From an uncultured SAR92 cluster bacterium (GTDB lineage Bacteria; Pseudomonadota; Gammaproteobacteria; Pseudomonadales; Porticoccaceae), in NCBI GenBank assembly GCA_902527245.1, contig CABZOI010000004.1, positions 62,001 to 126,000 on the forward strand: a DNA stretch of 64,000 nt, given 5' to 3'. The number at the start of each line of letters is the position of its first letter. Within the stretch, counting starts at the first letter, position 1. This document shows, piece by piece, positions 47,154 through 57,200 of this stretch. The notes under the pieces are model-generated. The model saw only the letters and a list, made by a program, of their open reading frames with translations, made no database searches and was not told the origin of the DNA. The position numbers were made by a program, and so were the translations under genes.

Positions 47154-49463
47154 ATGACAAAAATATATAAAACTCGATTAACTTCTTCGCATTGGGGTAC
47201 ATATCGCGTTCAAACTGAAAATGGGCGGATTACTGATTTAATTAATTTTGAATGTGATTCTGATCCGTCGCCAATAGGGAAAGGAATCATTGACACCCAT
47301 GATGATAAGTCTCGAATATCCTCACCGATGATTCGAAAAAGCTGGTTAGAAAAAGGGGCAAAATCAGACAAAAATCTTAGAGGGAAAGATCCATTCGTTA
47401 GAGTGGAATGGGATGAAGCTTCAGAAATAGTAGCAAACGAATTAAAAAGAATAATTGAAACATACGGAAATGAAGGAATCTTCGGTGGATCTTATGGCTG
47501 GGCCAGTGCTGGTAGATTTCATCATGCACAAAGTCAACTTCATCGCTTCCTAAATTGTATCGGGGGATATACAAGTTCAAAATATACCTATAGTTTTGCG
47601 GCTGCTGAGGCTGTTGTTCCACATATTTTAGGTAGTTTTCGAGACTTCTTGGATACTTGTACTAGCTGGGAGTCCATCAATAAAAATACTACCTTATTCG
47701 TCTGTTTTGGCGGCATACCACTTAAAAATGGTCAGATATCTCAGGGCGGTACAGGCAACCATTATCAAAAACAACATTTGAATGAAGCAATCAATTCAGG
47801 TATCAAATTTATAAACATAAGTCCGATACGAGAGGATCTAATCTCTGAATCATCATTCGATTGGCATCCCATAAAACCCAATACAGATACAGCTCTCATG
47901 ATTGGCTTAGCACACACACTCTTCAAGACAAATTTATACGACAAAGCATTTATTGATAAATATACAAAGGGATTTGAAAAATTTGTTCCTTATCTACTAG
48001 GTGTTGATGATGGTGTGGTCAAATCGGCACGCTGGGCTTCAAGGATTACTGGTTTAAAAGAAAGCAACATAGTTTCACTTGCAAAAGAAATGGCAAAAAA
48101 CAGAACAATGATTTCTCTGAGCTGGTCGTTAACACGGCAGGAGCATGGGGAGCAACCTATGTGGGCAGGTATTATGCTTGCTTCTTTGTTAGGGCAGATA
48201 GGATTACCTGGAGGTGGGTTTGGATTTGGTTATAGTGCAACCAATTACATTGGTGGCAACTTTACCGTTATCCCCTGCAAATCATTACCCCAAGGCAAGA
48301 ACAAAGTTGGTGCCTTTATTCCTGTCGCAAGAATCACTGACATGCTCTTACATCCGGGCGAAAAATTTAAATTTAATGGTGGTGATTATCATTATCCGAA
48401 TATAAAACTTATGTACTGGGCGGGAGGTAATCCTTTCCATCATCATCAAGATATAAATCGTCTACTCCAAGGATGGAAAAATTTGGATACCATTATTACA
48501 AATGAGTGGTGCTGGAATGCACTCGCTAAATATTCAGATATCGTACTTCCATGCACAATACCTCTAGAGCGAGAAGATATCGCCATGACTCCCCGAGATC
48601 CTTTTCTAATCTCGATGGATAAAGTTCTGATTCCATACAAAGATAGCTTGGATGATTATGAAATTTTCTCAAGAGTAGCCGAAAAAATGGGTATAAAATC
48701 TGAATTTACCAACAACAAGTCATCGAATGAATGGCAGAAGTGGTTGTATGACGAAACAAGAAAAGCAGCATCATCTTCAGGCATTGAAATGCCCTCCTAC
48801 GAAGTGTTCAAATCAAAAGGATGGTTTAAAGTAAAACCACCAAACGAACCTGTCATTATGATGGAGAAATTTAGAAATGATCCTGAGAATTATCCTTTAA
48901 AAACACCGAGCGGCAAGATTGAAATTTTTTCAAAAACAATCGCAGAATTTAAGTATGATGATTGCCCTGGTCATCCTATTTGGTTGGAACCACGAGAATG
49001 GTTAGGAAGCAAAAATCAACAATTTCCTATACATCTAATATCTAACCAACCTAAAACGAAATTGCACTCTCAACTCGATCATGGAAGTCATAGTAGATTG
49101 TACAAAATTAAAGGGCGAGAGCCCGTTCGAATTAATCCCATTGATGCAAAAAAAAGGGGTATTCAAAACGGAGAAATCGTGAGATTATTCAACAAACGCG
49201 GATCGTGTTTAGCAGGTGCCATTATTGACAAAAACATTCGCATTGGTGTCGCTCAAATGAGCACTGGCGCCTGGTATGATCCCTCAAGAAAAACTGGTAA
49301 TGAGTTTATGTGTATACATGGAAATCCTAATGTTTTGACCCCTGATTTTGGGACCTCTAAACTCGGTCAAGGGCCAATCGCACATTCTTGTCTGATTGAA
49401 ATAGAGGTATATAAGGATGTGCCAGAAGAAATAAATGCTTTCCAACCACCAACCATTAATTAA
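47154..49463 (+). CDS. DMSO-reductase-family molybdopterin oxidoreductase (BisC/TorZ-like)
   Basis: A 769-residue molybdo-bis(MGD) enzyme. It has no N-terminal Fe-S cysteine cluster and no twin-arginine signal, so it acts in the cytoplasm, as biotin sulfoxide reductase BisC does. SYGWASAGRFHHAQSQLHRFLN opens the cofactor domain. Ser147 in YTYSFAAAEA is at the family Mo-ligand position. WAGGNPFHHHQDINRL, NEWCWNALAKYSDIVLPCTIPLER and the C-terminal DPSRKTGNEFMCIHGNPNVLTPD are typical of BisC, TorZ and DMSO reductases. Likely reactions are S-oxide or N-oxide reduction, or the reverse. Its position between a symporter (27-bp gap) and a GcvT/DmdA-family protein (11-bp gap) suggests a methylated S or N compound, which I infer. 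Confidence 0.9.
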   Translation: MTKIYKTRLTSSHWGTYRVQTENGRITDLINFECDSDPSPIGKGIIDTHDDKSRISSPMIRKSWLEKGAKSDKNLRGKDPFVRVEWDEASEIVANELKRIIETYGNEGIFGGSYGWASAGRFHHAQSQLHRFLNCIGGYTSSKYTYSFAAAEAVVPHILGSFRDFLDTCTSWESINKNTTLFVCFGGIPLKNGQISQGGTGNHYQKQHLNEAINSGIKFINISPIREDLISESSFDWHPIKPNTDTALMIGLAHTLFKTNLYDKAFIDKYTKGFEKFVPYLLGVDDGVVKSARWASRITGLKESNIVSLAKEMAKNRTMISLSWSLTRQEHGEQPMWAGIMLASLLGQIGLPGGGFGFGYSATNYIGGNFTVIPCKSLPQGKNKVGAFIPVARITDMLLHPGEKFKFNGGDYHYPNIKLMYWAGGNPFHHHQDINRLLQGWKNLDTIITNEWCWNALAKYSDIVLPCTIPLEREDIAMTPRDPFLISMDKVLIPYKDSLDDYEIFSRVAEKMGIKSEFTNNKSSNEWQKWLYDETRKAASSSGIEMPSYEVFKSKGWFKVKPPNEPVIMMEKFRNDPENYPLKTPSGKIEIFSKTIAEFKYDDCPGHPIWLEPREWLGSKNQQFPIHLISNQPKTKLHSQLDHGSHSRLYKIKGREPVRINPIDAKKRGIQNGEIVRLFNKRGSCLAGAIIDKNIRIGVAQMSTGAWYDPSRKTGNEFMCIHGNPNVLTPDFGTSKLGQGPIAHSCLIEIEVYKDVPEEINAFQPPTIN

Positions 49464-49474
49464 GGTAAAAAATC

Positions 49475-50674
49475 TTGGGTAATTTTCAAGAGATCGCTGA
49501 TCTCAATAACACTGTCATGATAAGCGGTAGAAGATTCGAGGAATCTCCTTTTATTGAAAGATTCAATTCAGAAAAAATGGTGAGAGGAATCTATGCAGGC
49601 AGATTTTTCCCCGTCTCCATCGGTGAAGATAGAATTGAGGCCTATTGGAAACTTCGTCAAAAAGCCCTACTTTTTGATGTTCCTGAAAAACCTATTGAGA
49701 TTTCGGGTCCCGATTCGGTGAAATTTCTGAATGAAATTTTTGTTAGAGATGTGACGAGAATGAATGTTGGTCGCGGATACTATGCGATTGCCTGTAATTA
49801 TGATGGTGGAATCATAATGGATGGGGTCTTATTTAAACTTGATGATAATAAATTCTGGTATGTGCAAGCAGATGGTCCTTTTGAGACATGGCTGTCTGCG
49901 CATAGTGGGACTTATGATGTTCAGATATCAGATCCTAAAAGTCGTGTGTTACAAATTCAAGGACCTGCATCAATCGATATAATGAAAGCGGCATCGAATA
50001 ATGTAATCGATGAAACCTTTAAATACTTCTGCTCCGGATTTTATGACATCGGCGATCAATGCTTATATGTATCCAGAACTGGTTTCACAAACGAACTTGG
50101 CTTTGAAATATACTGTAATAAAGACACAGACCATCTTGCCTTATGGGATTTTTTAGTAGAGGTGGGAAACAAGTATGGAATGGAGTTCTCATCAACAAAA
50201 GCAATGACAATGAGACGAATTGAGGGAGGCATTCTTGGAAATCTTACAGATATGACTTCTGACATGACACCTTTTGATGCTGGAATTGGAGGATTTGTTG
50301 ATCTTGGAAAGCACTCCTTCATTGGTAAAGAAGCTCTCATCGAGAGAGAAAAAAGATGTCGTCTTTTCGGCCTAACTTGTAAAACAAAAATACCATCATC
50401 AGGATCTTCGATCTCTTATAATGATAAGGCGGTGGGATACGTGACAGCAGGTGTTCCATCACCGACATTGGATTTGGGTATTGGATACGTAGTTTTTAAT
50501 ACTCATGACGACTGGTTGGGTTTAAAAGTCCAACTAAATCATCCTGATGGAACCAAACATGAGGCTGATGTGGTTGATATTCCATTTTTTGATCCCGCAA
50601 GATTGATAGTTAGAGGGATAGATAAAGAAATTCCTACACAAACAAAGCTTAAAAATTTAAAGAAGCTCATATAA
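49475..50674 (+). CDS. GcvT/DmdA-family folate-dependent methyltransferase-like protein
   Basis: A 399-residue aminomethyltransferase-fold protein. Blocks seen are DVPEKPIEISGPDSVKFLNEIF, QIQGPASIDIM, RTGFTNELGFEIYC and RRIEGGILGNLTDM. The catalytic Asp of glycine-cleavage T protein falls at Met115 (NYDGGIIMDG), so it should not act as a standard GcvT; DMSP demethylase DmdA likewise lacks that Asp. Demethylation or formaldehyde capture with tetrahydrofolate is the family theme. It starts with TTG at 49475, about 10 nt after an AGG box; the next ATG (49517) would lose an N-terminal stretch. It is part of the symporter/Mo-enzyme operon. DmdA itself is one possibility, not shown. Confidence 0.82.
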   Translation: MGNFQEIADLNNTVMISGRRFEESPFIERFNSEKMVRGIYAGRFFPVSIGEDRIEAYWKLRQKALLFDVPEKPIEISGPDSVKFLNEIFVRDVTRMNVGRGYYAIACNYDGGIIMDGVLFKLDDNKFWYVQADGPFETWLSAHSGTYDVQISDPKSRVLQIQGPASIDIMKAASNNVIDETFKYFCSGFYDIGDQCLYVSRTGFTNELGFEIYCNKDTDHLALWDFLVEVGNKYGMEFSSTKAMTMRRIEGGILGNLTDMTSDMTPFDAGIGGFVDLGKHSFIGKEALIEREKRCRLFGLTCKTKIPSSGSSISYNDKAVGYVTAGVPSPTLDLGIGYVVFNTHDDWLGLKVQLNHPDGTKHEADVVDIPFFDPARLIVRGIDKEIPTQTKLKNLKKLI

Positions 50675-50693
50675 ATATTTAATTGGTATAATT

Positions 50694-51875
50694 TTGAGTA
50701 AAGAAGAAAGTTTTTTCACAACGCATCAAGATTGGTCTTTTCCAGTTCCTATTGCATATGGACCTGGTCGTATAAATGAAATTGCTGATCACTGTTTAAA
50801 ATTAGGTATTAAACACCCATTAATAGTCACGGATAAAGGCAGTTCTGATCTTCCATTTCTAGAAACATTGGGAACTTCCCTATCAAAATCAAAAATTCCG
50901 TACAATTTTTTTAAAGAAATTTCGCCAAATCCCTTAGATTCTGACATCTCTGCTGGATTGAAGATGTACAGGGAGGGAAATCATGATGCAATTATTGCCA
51001 TTGGTGGCGGAAGTGCCATGGATGGTGGTAAGAGTATTTGCTTGTTAGCAAATAATGAATATGACCTTTGGGATTTTGAATTTGAGAACGATGCTCCAAT
51101 CATTGGTCCAAATGAAAAATTCCCTAAATTAATAACAATTCCAACAACAGCAGGGACGGGTGCAGAAACCGAAAGCACCGCCATGGTAACCGATACAACG
51201 AAGGGAATGAAGTTTTGTATCTGGCATAATGATCTAAAACCATCAGTGGCAATACTTGATCCGGAGCTTACGATTGGTTTACCTGAAAATTTAACTGCAT
51301 GGACAGGTATAGATGCAATGACACATGCGATCGAAGCATATTTGGTGCCCGATTTTCATCCTCTATGCGATGGAGCAGCGATTCAAGGTTTATCTTTAGT
51401 CAATAAATGGCTGCCTGTAGCAGTTCAAGAACCTAAAAATATCTCTGCGAGAGGAGGCATGTTGGTTGGATCTTGTCTTGCAGGAATTGCATTTCTCAAA
51501 GGCTTAGGGCTAGTTCACGCAATTTCTCATATGATAGGTGCAGAGTTCGACACGCAGCACGGTTTAACAAACGCAATCATTCTTCCAAAAATACTGGAAT
51601 ACAACCTTCCGCATACCCCCGAGGGGACAAGGACAATGGCCAGCGCGATTCACCTTAAAGATACAGGTCAACAAGGTTTTATCAATCACATAAATACTTT
51701 ATTGGATAATTTTAATATACCAAAATCACTCTCTAAAATTGGTGTGCCAACAGATTGTGTGGCTAGAATAGCAACAAAGGCCATGCAAGATAGCGCAGCA
51801 AAAACAAATCCTGTGATCGCATCAATAGAGGATCTTGAAGAATTGGTCAGATCCGTTATTCTCAAGGCAAGATAA
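50694..51875 (+). CDS. Iron-containing alcohol dehydrogenase (class III)
   Basis: A 393-residue group III alcohol dehydrogenase. The NAD motif GGGSAMDGGKSICL and the PTTAGTGAETESTAMVTD block are followed by the Fe-ligand segments DAMTHAIEAYLVPDFHPLCDGAA and GLVHAISHMIGAEFDTQHGLTNAIILP, with the expected His residues. It oxidises a primary alcohol or reduces an aldehyde with NAD. The start is TTG at 50694. The product would pass straight to the aldehyde dehydrogenase encoded next, whose ATG is directly adjacent. Together they would convert an alcohol to an acid. Confidence 0.92.
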   Translation: MSKEESFFTTHQDWSFPVPIAYGPGRINEIADHCLKLGIKHPLIVTDKGSSDLPFLETLGTSLSKSKIPYNFFKEISPNPLDSDISAGLKMYREGNHDAIIAIGGGSAMDGGKSICLLANNEYDLWDFEFENDAPIIGPNEKFPKLITIPTTAGTGAETESTAMVTDTTKGMKFCIWHNDLKPSVAILDPELTIGLPENLTAWTGIDAMTHAIEAYLVPDFHPLCDGAAIQGLSLVNKWLPVAVQEPKNISARGGMLVGSCLAGIAFLKGLGLVHAISHMIGAEFDTQHGLTNAIILPKILEYNLPHTPEGTRTMASAIHLKDTGQQGFINHINTLLDNFNIPKSLSKIGVPTDCVARIATKAMQDSAAKTNPVIASIEDLEELVRSVILKAR

Positions 51876-53318
51876 ATGAAAATTAATTTAGATTATACAA
51901 ATCTCACTAAACATTATGTGAATGGTGATTGGGTAAAGCCAATATCATCAAAAAAATTTGAAGTCCTAAATCCTGCAACTGAAGAATTGGTTGGACATAT
52001 TATCTTAGGAAATACAGAAGATGTTGATAGGGCTGTAGATTTTGCAAACAAAGCTTTTCATGACTTTTCATCAACCTCAAAATCTAAACGACTTTCACTT
52101 CTTAAAAAATTACGAGAAATTACTGAAAAGCGTTTTGATGAGTTGGCATATGCAATGACAGTTGAGATGGGGGCACCAATTACGATGGCTAAAGATGCAC
52201 AAGCAGATGCAGCACTCGGACATTTAGATGGATTCATTCATGCACTTGAGGATCTAAAAGAGCATGAGATACTGAAAAATGGAGATGAAATTGTCCGTGA
52301 ACCGATAGGAGTTTGTGGACTGATTACGCCTTGGAATTGGCCAATAAATCAAATTGCACTTAAAGTAATTCCTGCTCTGGCGACTGGGTGTACTTGCATT
52401 CTTAAACCTTCGGAGCATACCCCCATCTCGGCAATGATATACGCGGAAATAATCCACGAAGCAGGTTACCCAAGTGGTGTCTTCAATTTAGTTCAAGGGG
52501 ATGGACCAGAGGTTGGCTCTGGATTATCAAAACATCCAGATATACAAATGATGTCATTCACAGGTTCAACACGAGCAGGCAGAGAGGTTACTTGTGACTC
52601 TGCGGAAACTGTAAAGCGTGTAACGCTAGAGCTTGGTGGAAAATCACCAAACATCGTATTCTCTGATAGTAACCTCGTCACAAGAATTACTGAGTCAGTT
52701 GAGGAATGTATGTTCAATACTGGACAATCATGTGATGCCCCCACTCGAATGCTAATTGAAAGTAATTGTTATGATGAAGCTTTGGAAATTGCAAAAAATG
52801 CCGCTGAAAATATTTCTGTTGGTGATCCGCAAACAGACGGGACTCACATTGGTCCACTTTTTGACAAAATTCAGTATGACAGGGTCCAAAAAATGATTCA
52901 GGTTGGCCTGGATGAGGGTGCAACACTGCTGACTGGGGGGCTTGGTAGACCCAGAAATTTCGAGAAGGGTTGGTTCGTAAAACCCACAGTTTTCTCAAAT
53001 GTTTCAAATAACATGCAAATAGCACAACAAGAAATTTTTGGCCCGGTATTAGTGTTAATACCTTTTGATACAGAAGAAGAAGCGATTGAAATTGCAAATG
53101 ACTCACCCTATGGCCTCGCCGCATATATACAAACAAATGATAAGGAAAAATCTAGACGCGTTGCTTCCCGTCTCAGAGCCGGGGCGGTCCATATAAATGG
53201 CGGTGCTTATAACTATGGTTCTCCATTTGGTGGTTACAAGCAGTCAGGTAACGGAAGAGAGGGTGGTGATATGGGATTGGAAGATTATCTAGAGACAAAA
53301 ACTATTCATATTGGTTAA
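51876..53318 (+). CDS. NAD(P)-dependent aldehyde dehydrogenase
   Basis: A 480-residue aldehyde dehydrogenase. Conserved residues are Asn154 (TPWNWP), Glu252 (LELGGKSP) and nucleophile Cys286 (GQSCDAP), with the C-terminal SPFGGYKQSGNGREGG block. It oxidises an aldehyde to a carboxylic acid. It starts immediately after the alcohol dehydrogenase and ends the operon. Its stop overlaps the convergent alpha/beta-hydrolase gene by 4 bp. No CoA-acylating variant motif is seen, so a free acid product is likely. Confidence 0.94.
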   Translation: MKINLDYTNLTKHYVNGDWVKPISSKKFEVLNPATEELVGHIILGNTEDVDRAVDFANKAFHDFSSTSKSKRLSLLKKLREITEKRFDELAYAMTVEMGAPITMAKDAQADAALGHLDGFIHALEDLKEHEILKNGDEIVREPIGVCGLITPWNWPINQIALKVIPALATGCTCILKPSEHTPISAMIYAEIIHEAGYPSGVFNLVQGDGPEVGSGLSKHPDIQMMSFTGSTRAGREVTCDSAETVKRVTLELGGKSPNIVFSDSNLVTRITESVEECMFNTGQSCDAPTRMLIESNCYDEALEIAKNAAENISVGDPQTDGTHIGPLFDKIQYDRVQKMIQVGLDEGATLLTGGLGRPRNFEKGWFVKPTVFSNVSNNMQIAQQEIFGPVLVLIPFDTEEEAIEIANDSPYGLAAYIQTNDKEKSRRVASRLRAGAVHINGGAYNYGSPFGGYKQSGNGREGGDMGLEDYLETKTIHIG

Positions 53319-54232
53319 TACTTCCTGTCATTTTTGTTAAGAGCCCAAACCCTCTCAAAGAATTTAGAGATCAAGTCTAGAGAATCTTTTGATTCTGGAA
53401 GGTCTGGTAACCATTCAAAAACATGCCACATTCCCTCCCACACTTTCAAATGAACATCAATATTTGCTTGATTTAAAATTTTCTTTAATTCAAGAGACTG
53501 ACTCAGTAAAAGATCTTTTTCCCCCGTGCTTATAAATATTGGGGGAAAACTATCATTGTACTCACCGTTGATTGGAGAAACTAAGGGATTTGAAAATGTC
53601 TCTTCAGACGAATAATTTAAAGCTGCAAAGTCAACATGCTGTTTTGATAGCATTGGATCAATCCCATCATTATCATGCAAGCTCGTCCCGTTATTAGATA
53701 AGTCGACCCAAGGCGAAATCAAGGCTACTGATAATGGAAATTTCAGCTCATCTTTGTGTGCCTTTTGAAGCAAGGCAAGCACTAAATTACCTCCCGCCGA
53801 CTCACCCATCATCATAAACGGTTTAACACATACTGACTTATAGACCTCATATGTCTCATTTAAGGCACGAGGCCATTTAAATTCAGGTGATAGACTATAA
53901 TTTGGGATTATAACGCTCGCTCCCAGTGCTTTGGATATGGGTACTGCAATTGTCAAATCCTCGTAAGCGCTCCCAGATACAAATCCTCCGCCAAAACCAT
54001 ATAAAATTGGGGTCGTTATTAAGATTTTCTCTGGATTTATACAAGTGCAATTGACTCCTGAAATCTTTTTTTCGGTAATACTTACTGAATACTCCGCTAG
54101 CACTGACTCTACCGAAGGCTCTATTTTTTTTCTCGTTTGAATTCTTAGATCACTAAGTAAATTACAAGATCTAGGTTTAAGAGGGAATTGAGCTAGATCA
54201 TATACACTTTGTGCTTCTTTACTTATTGCCAT
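53315..54232 (-). CDS. Alpha/beta hydrolase (hormone-sensitive-lipase-like)
   Basis: A 305-residue esterase fold protein. The nucleophile elbow MMGESAGGNLVLALL, the Asp segment ISTGEKDLLLSQS and the His segment EGMWHVFEW give a full catalytic triad. The HSL oxyanion motif HGGG is altered to YGFGGGFVSGSAYED, with Gly-Phe where His is expected, so oxyanion stabilisation may be different. It has no signal peptide. It lies 36 bp downstream of ileS in the same direction and may be transcribed with it. The substrate is unknown. Confidence 0.88.
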   Translation of the reverse strand: MAISKEAQSVYDLAQFPLKPRSCNLLSDLRIQTRKKIEPSVESVLAEYSVSITEKKISGVNCTCINPEKILITTPILYGFGGGFVSGSAYEDLTIAVPISKALGASVIIPNYSLSPEFKWPRALNETYEVYKSVCVKPFMMMGESAGGNLVLALLQKAHKDELKFPLSVALISPWVDLSNNGTSLHDNDGIDPMLSKQHVDFAALNYSSEETFSNPLVSPINGEYNDSFPPIFISTGEKDLLLSQSLELKKILNQANIDVHLKVWEGMWHVFEWLPDLPESKDSLDLISKFFERVWALNKNDRKY

Positions 54233-54268
54233 CAGCTGTTGTTTTTATAAAAACTTTTGTTTATACGT

Positions 54269-57200
54269 TCAGTTTGATAACTTTTTAATATTAAAATCGA
54301 CTGAGATACCATCAATTTCTGCGTTAGCGCCAGATAATGTCTCATTAAAACTAACATTAATACTGAGTGTCTCATTTTTAATGTAATCAATATGTTCCTC
54401 AATAGCTGATTTAAGCGAGTCTTCAGTATTATAGTGAAGCTCGATTCGATCACTTACCGAAAGATCAAGATCTTTACGCAATCTCTGGATTCGATTCACA
54501 AATTCGCGAGCATACCCAGCTCGCTTTAACTCTGGAGTGACAGTGCAATCTAAATCTATACTAATTTTACTGTTAGAAATCGTGTTAGAACCCTCTCTTC
54601 CCTCTTGGAGTACTTCTATTTCGTTTATTGAGAACAACTCTTTTCCACCATCAACACTTATCTCTAACTCATGATTTTCGAGTAAATAACCTATTTCATC
54701 TGTAGTCAATTTAGAGATTCGAGGTGCAAAAATTTTCATTCGTTTACCCAACCTTTTTCCAAGAAGGGGAAAATTGGGTTTTGCTCTCAGTCGGATAAAT
54801 TTTTCTTCATCACTTCGATATTCTATTTCATAAATATTCAATTCGTCCTTCAGATACCCCTCTAAACTTCTCATATCATTGAGCAACTCTTTATCCTTAT
54901 TTATTATCGTCATTTTATTGAGAGGGGTTCGTAACCCAATTTTAGACTCTTCTCGCTTCTGGCGCCCAAGCAAAATAACTTGCTGCATTCGATCCACGGC
55001 TAGTTCAAGGCGTTCGTCAATACACGTAGCATCGGGTTCAGGATATCCACACAAATGGACAGACGAGAGTTCATTATCCTTGCTAAATTCTGAAAGCCTC
55101 TGATATAAATAATCAGAGAGGAAAGGTGCAAATGGAGCCATTAATTTCGAAAGATCCATTAAAACAATATACAAAGTACTGAATGCTGAAACTTTGTCTT
55201 CTCCTAATCCTTTTCCCCAATACCGAGTTCTATTCAAACGAATATACCAGTTCGTTAAATCTTCAATGAACGAAAAGAGCTGAGGCACTACATTGAATAA
55301 ACGATATTTCTCCATCTCCTTTGCCACATTATTTTTAAGTGTTTGAATGCGCGAAATTAACCATCTATCCAAAATGTTTTGGCTATCATGAGTCAGATTT
55401 TCCAAGGTCCATTTGTCAATGACTGCATAGGTATTAAAAAAAGAATACGCGTTATACCACGGTAACAGTGCGCGTCTCACCATATCTCTGACACCAAGGT
55501 CAGAGAATCTTTGCTCCTCACCTTTAACCAAACCCGAATTAATTGAATAAATTCTCAGAGCATCCGCACCATATTTTTCCATTAATTCATCAGGCGGCGT
55601 GTAGTTTCTGAGGCTTTTGGACATTTTTTTTCCGTCCTTTGCCATCACCATTCCGTTAACAATTACGTTTCGAAATGCAGGCTTTTCAAAAAGACCCGCT
55701 GCCAAAACAGTCAATGTATAAAACCAACCACGCGTTTGATCCAATCCTTCGGCAATGAATTCTGCTGGAAATCCATCCTCAAAAAGTTGCTCATTTTCAA
55801 ATGGATAATGAAGCTGAGCATATGGCATAGAACCTGATTCGAACCAACAATCTAAAACTTCTTCAATTCTCCTGTAAACACCCTTTTCCCCATCAATACT
55901 AAATGTTAGATCGTCAACGAATTCGCGATGGAGATCGCTGACTTTGCTACCTGTATATACCTCTAGCTCCTGAATGGAACCTATACAAATTACATTCTCT
56001 GTGACATCGTTTATCCAAATAGGAAGGGGTGTTCCCCAAACTCGATTACGAGAAATTGCCCAATCTATCGCACCTTCAATCCAATTCCCAAAACGACCTT
56101 CTTTAATATGGTCAGGAACCCAATTAATTTGTTCATTTGCATCGATGAGTTTGTGCTTAAAGTCAGTAACTCGAACGTACCAAGATGGAATCGCTCGATA
56201 TATAAGAGGCGTATTAGATCTATAACAATAAGGATAACTATGTTGAATTACCTCTTGTCGTAAAAGACTATTGTTAGCTTTCAAGTACTCTATAATCTTT
56301 TTATCCGCATCCTTGACATACATTCCCGAAAAATCTGAAACTTCATCAGTAAATTTTCCATGCAGATCCACAGGACATACCATTGCAGAAATGCCATAGG
56401 ACTTGATAACTCGCAAATCATCCTCACCAAAAGCTGGAGCTTGATGCACCAGTCCGGTGCCGCTATCTGTTGTAACGTAATCATCGCTTAAAACAACAAA
56501 TGCACCATCCTTAACTTGATCTGAAAAATAGGGAAAAACCGGCTTATATCTCTGTTGAACAAGGTCTGAGCCTTTAATGGTTTTAATAACTTCAATGTCA
56601 TCGAAATAATGCGATACCCTCTCCTTCGCCATGTATATTTTTTTATTGGACTCTTTGTCTTCCACAAGGACATACTCAATATCAATACCTACACAAATCG
56701 CAAGATTGGAAGGCAGTGTCCATGGTGTCGTTGTCCAAACTGCTAAATAGGCATCTGAATCTTCCAATTCAAACAACACAGTAACTGCTGGATCTTGAAC
56801 ATCTTGGTAATTCGAAGTCGCTTCAAAATTAGCAAGAGGCGTTCCGAGTGATGTGGACAACGGCATCACTTTGACACCTTGATAGATTAGTCCTTTATCC
56901 CAAAGCTGCTTAAATACCCACCAAACAGACTCCATGTACCAGGGATCCATGGTCTTGTAATCATTGTCGAAGTCTACCCAACGCCCTATTCGACTGATCG
57001 TGTGGCGCCATTCCTTTACGTATCTTTGAACTATAGAGCGGCACTCATTATTATATCCCGCTACGCCAAGCTCAGTTACAGCCTCTTGCGCTGACATCCC
57101 AAGCTGTTTGTCAATCTCATGTTCGATAGGCAATCCGTGACAATCCCAACCAAATCTTCGGATTACATGAAACCCTTTCATGGTCCAATATCTTGGCACT

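Noticed and set aside
49475-50674. Firm naming as DMSP demethylase DmdA
   Set aside because: Only the fold and loss of the catalytic Asp are shared; the family has many members and the Mo-enzyme context is not that of known dmdA loci.
52714-53136. 140-codon ORF on the minus strand
   Set aside because: Antisense shadow of the aldehyde dehydrogenase, whose active-site motifs are intact.
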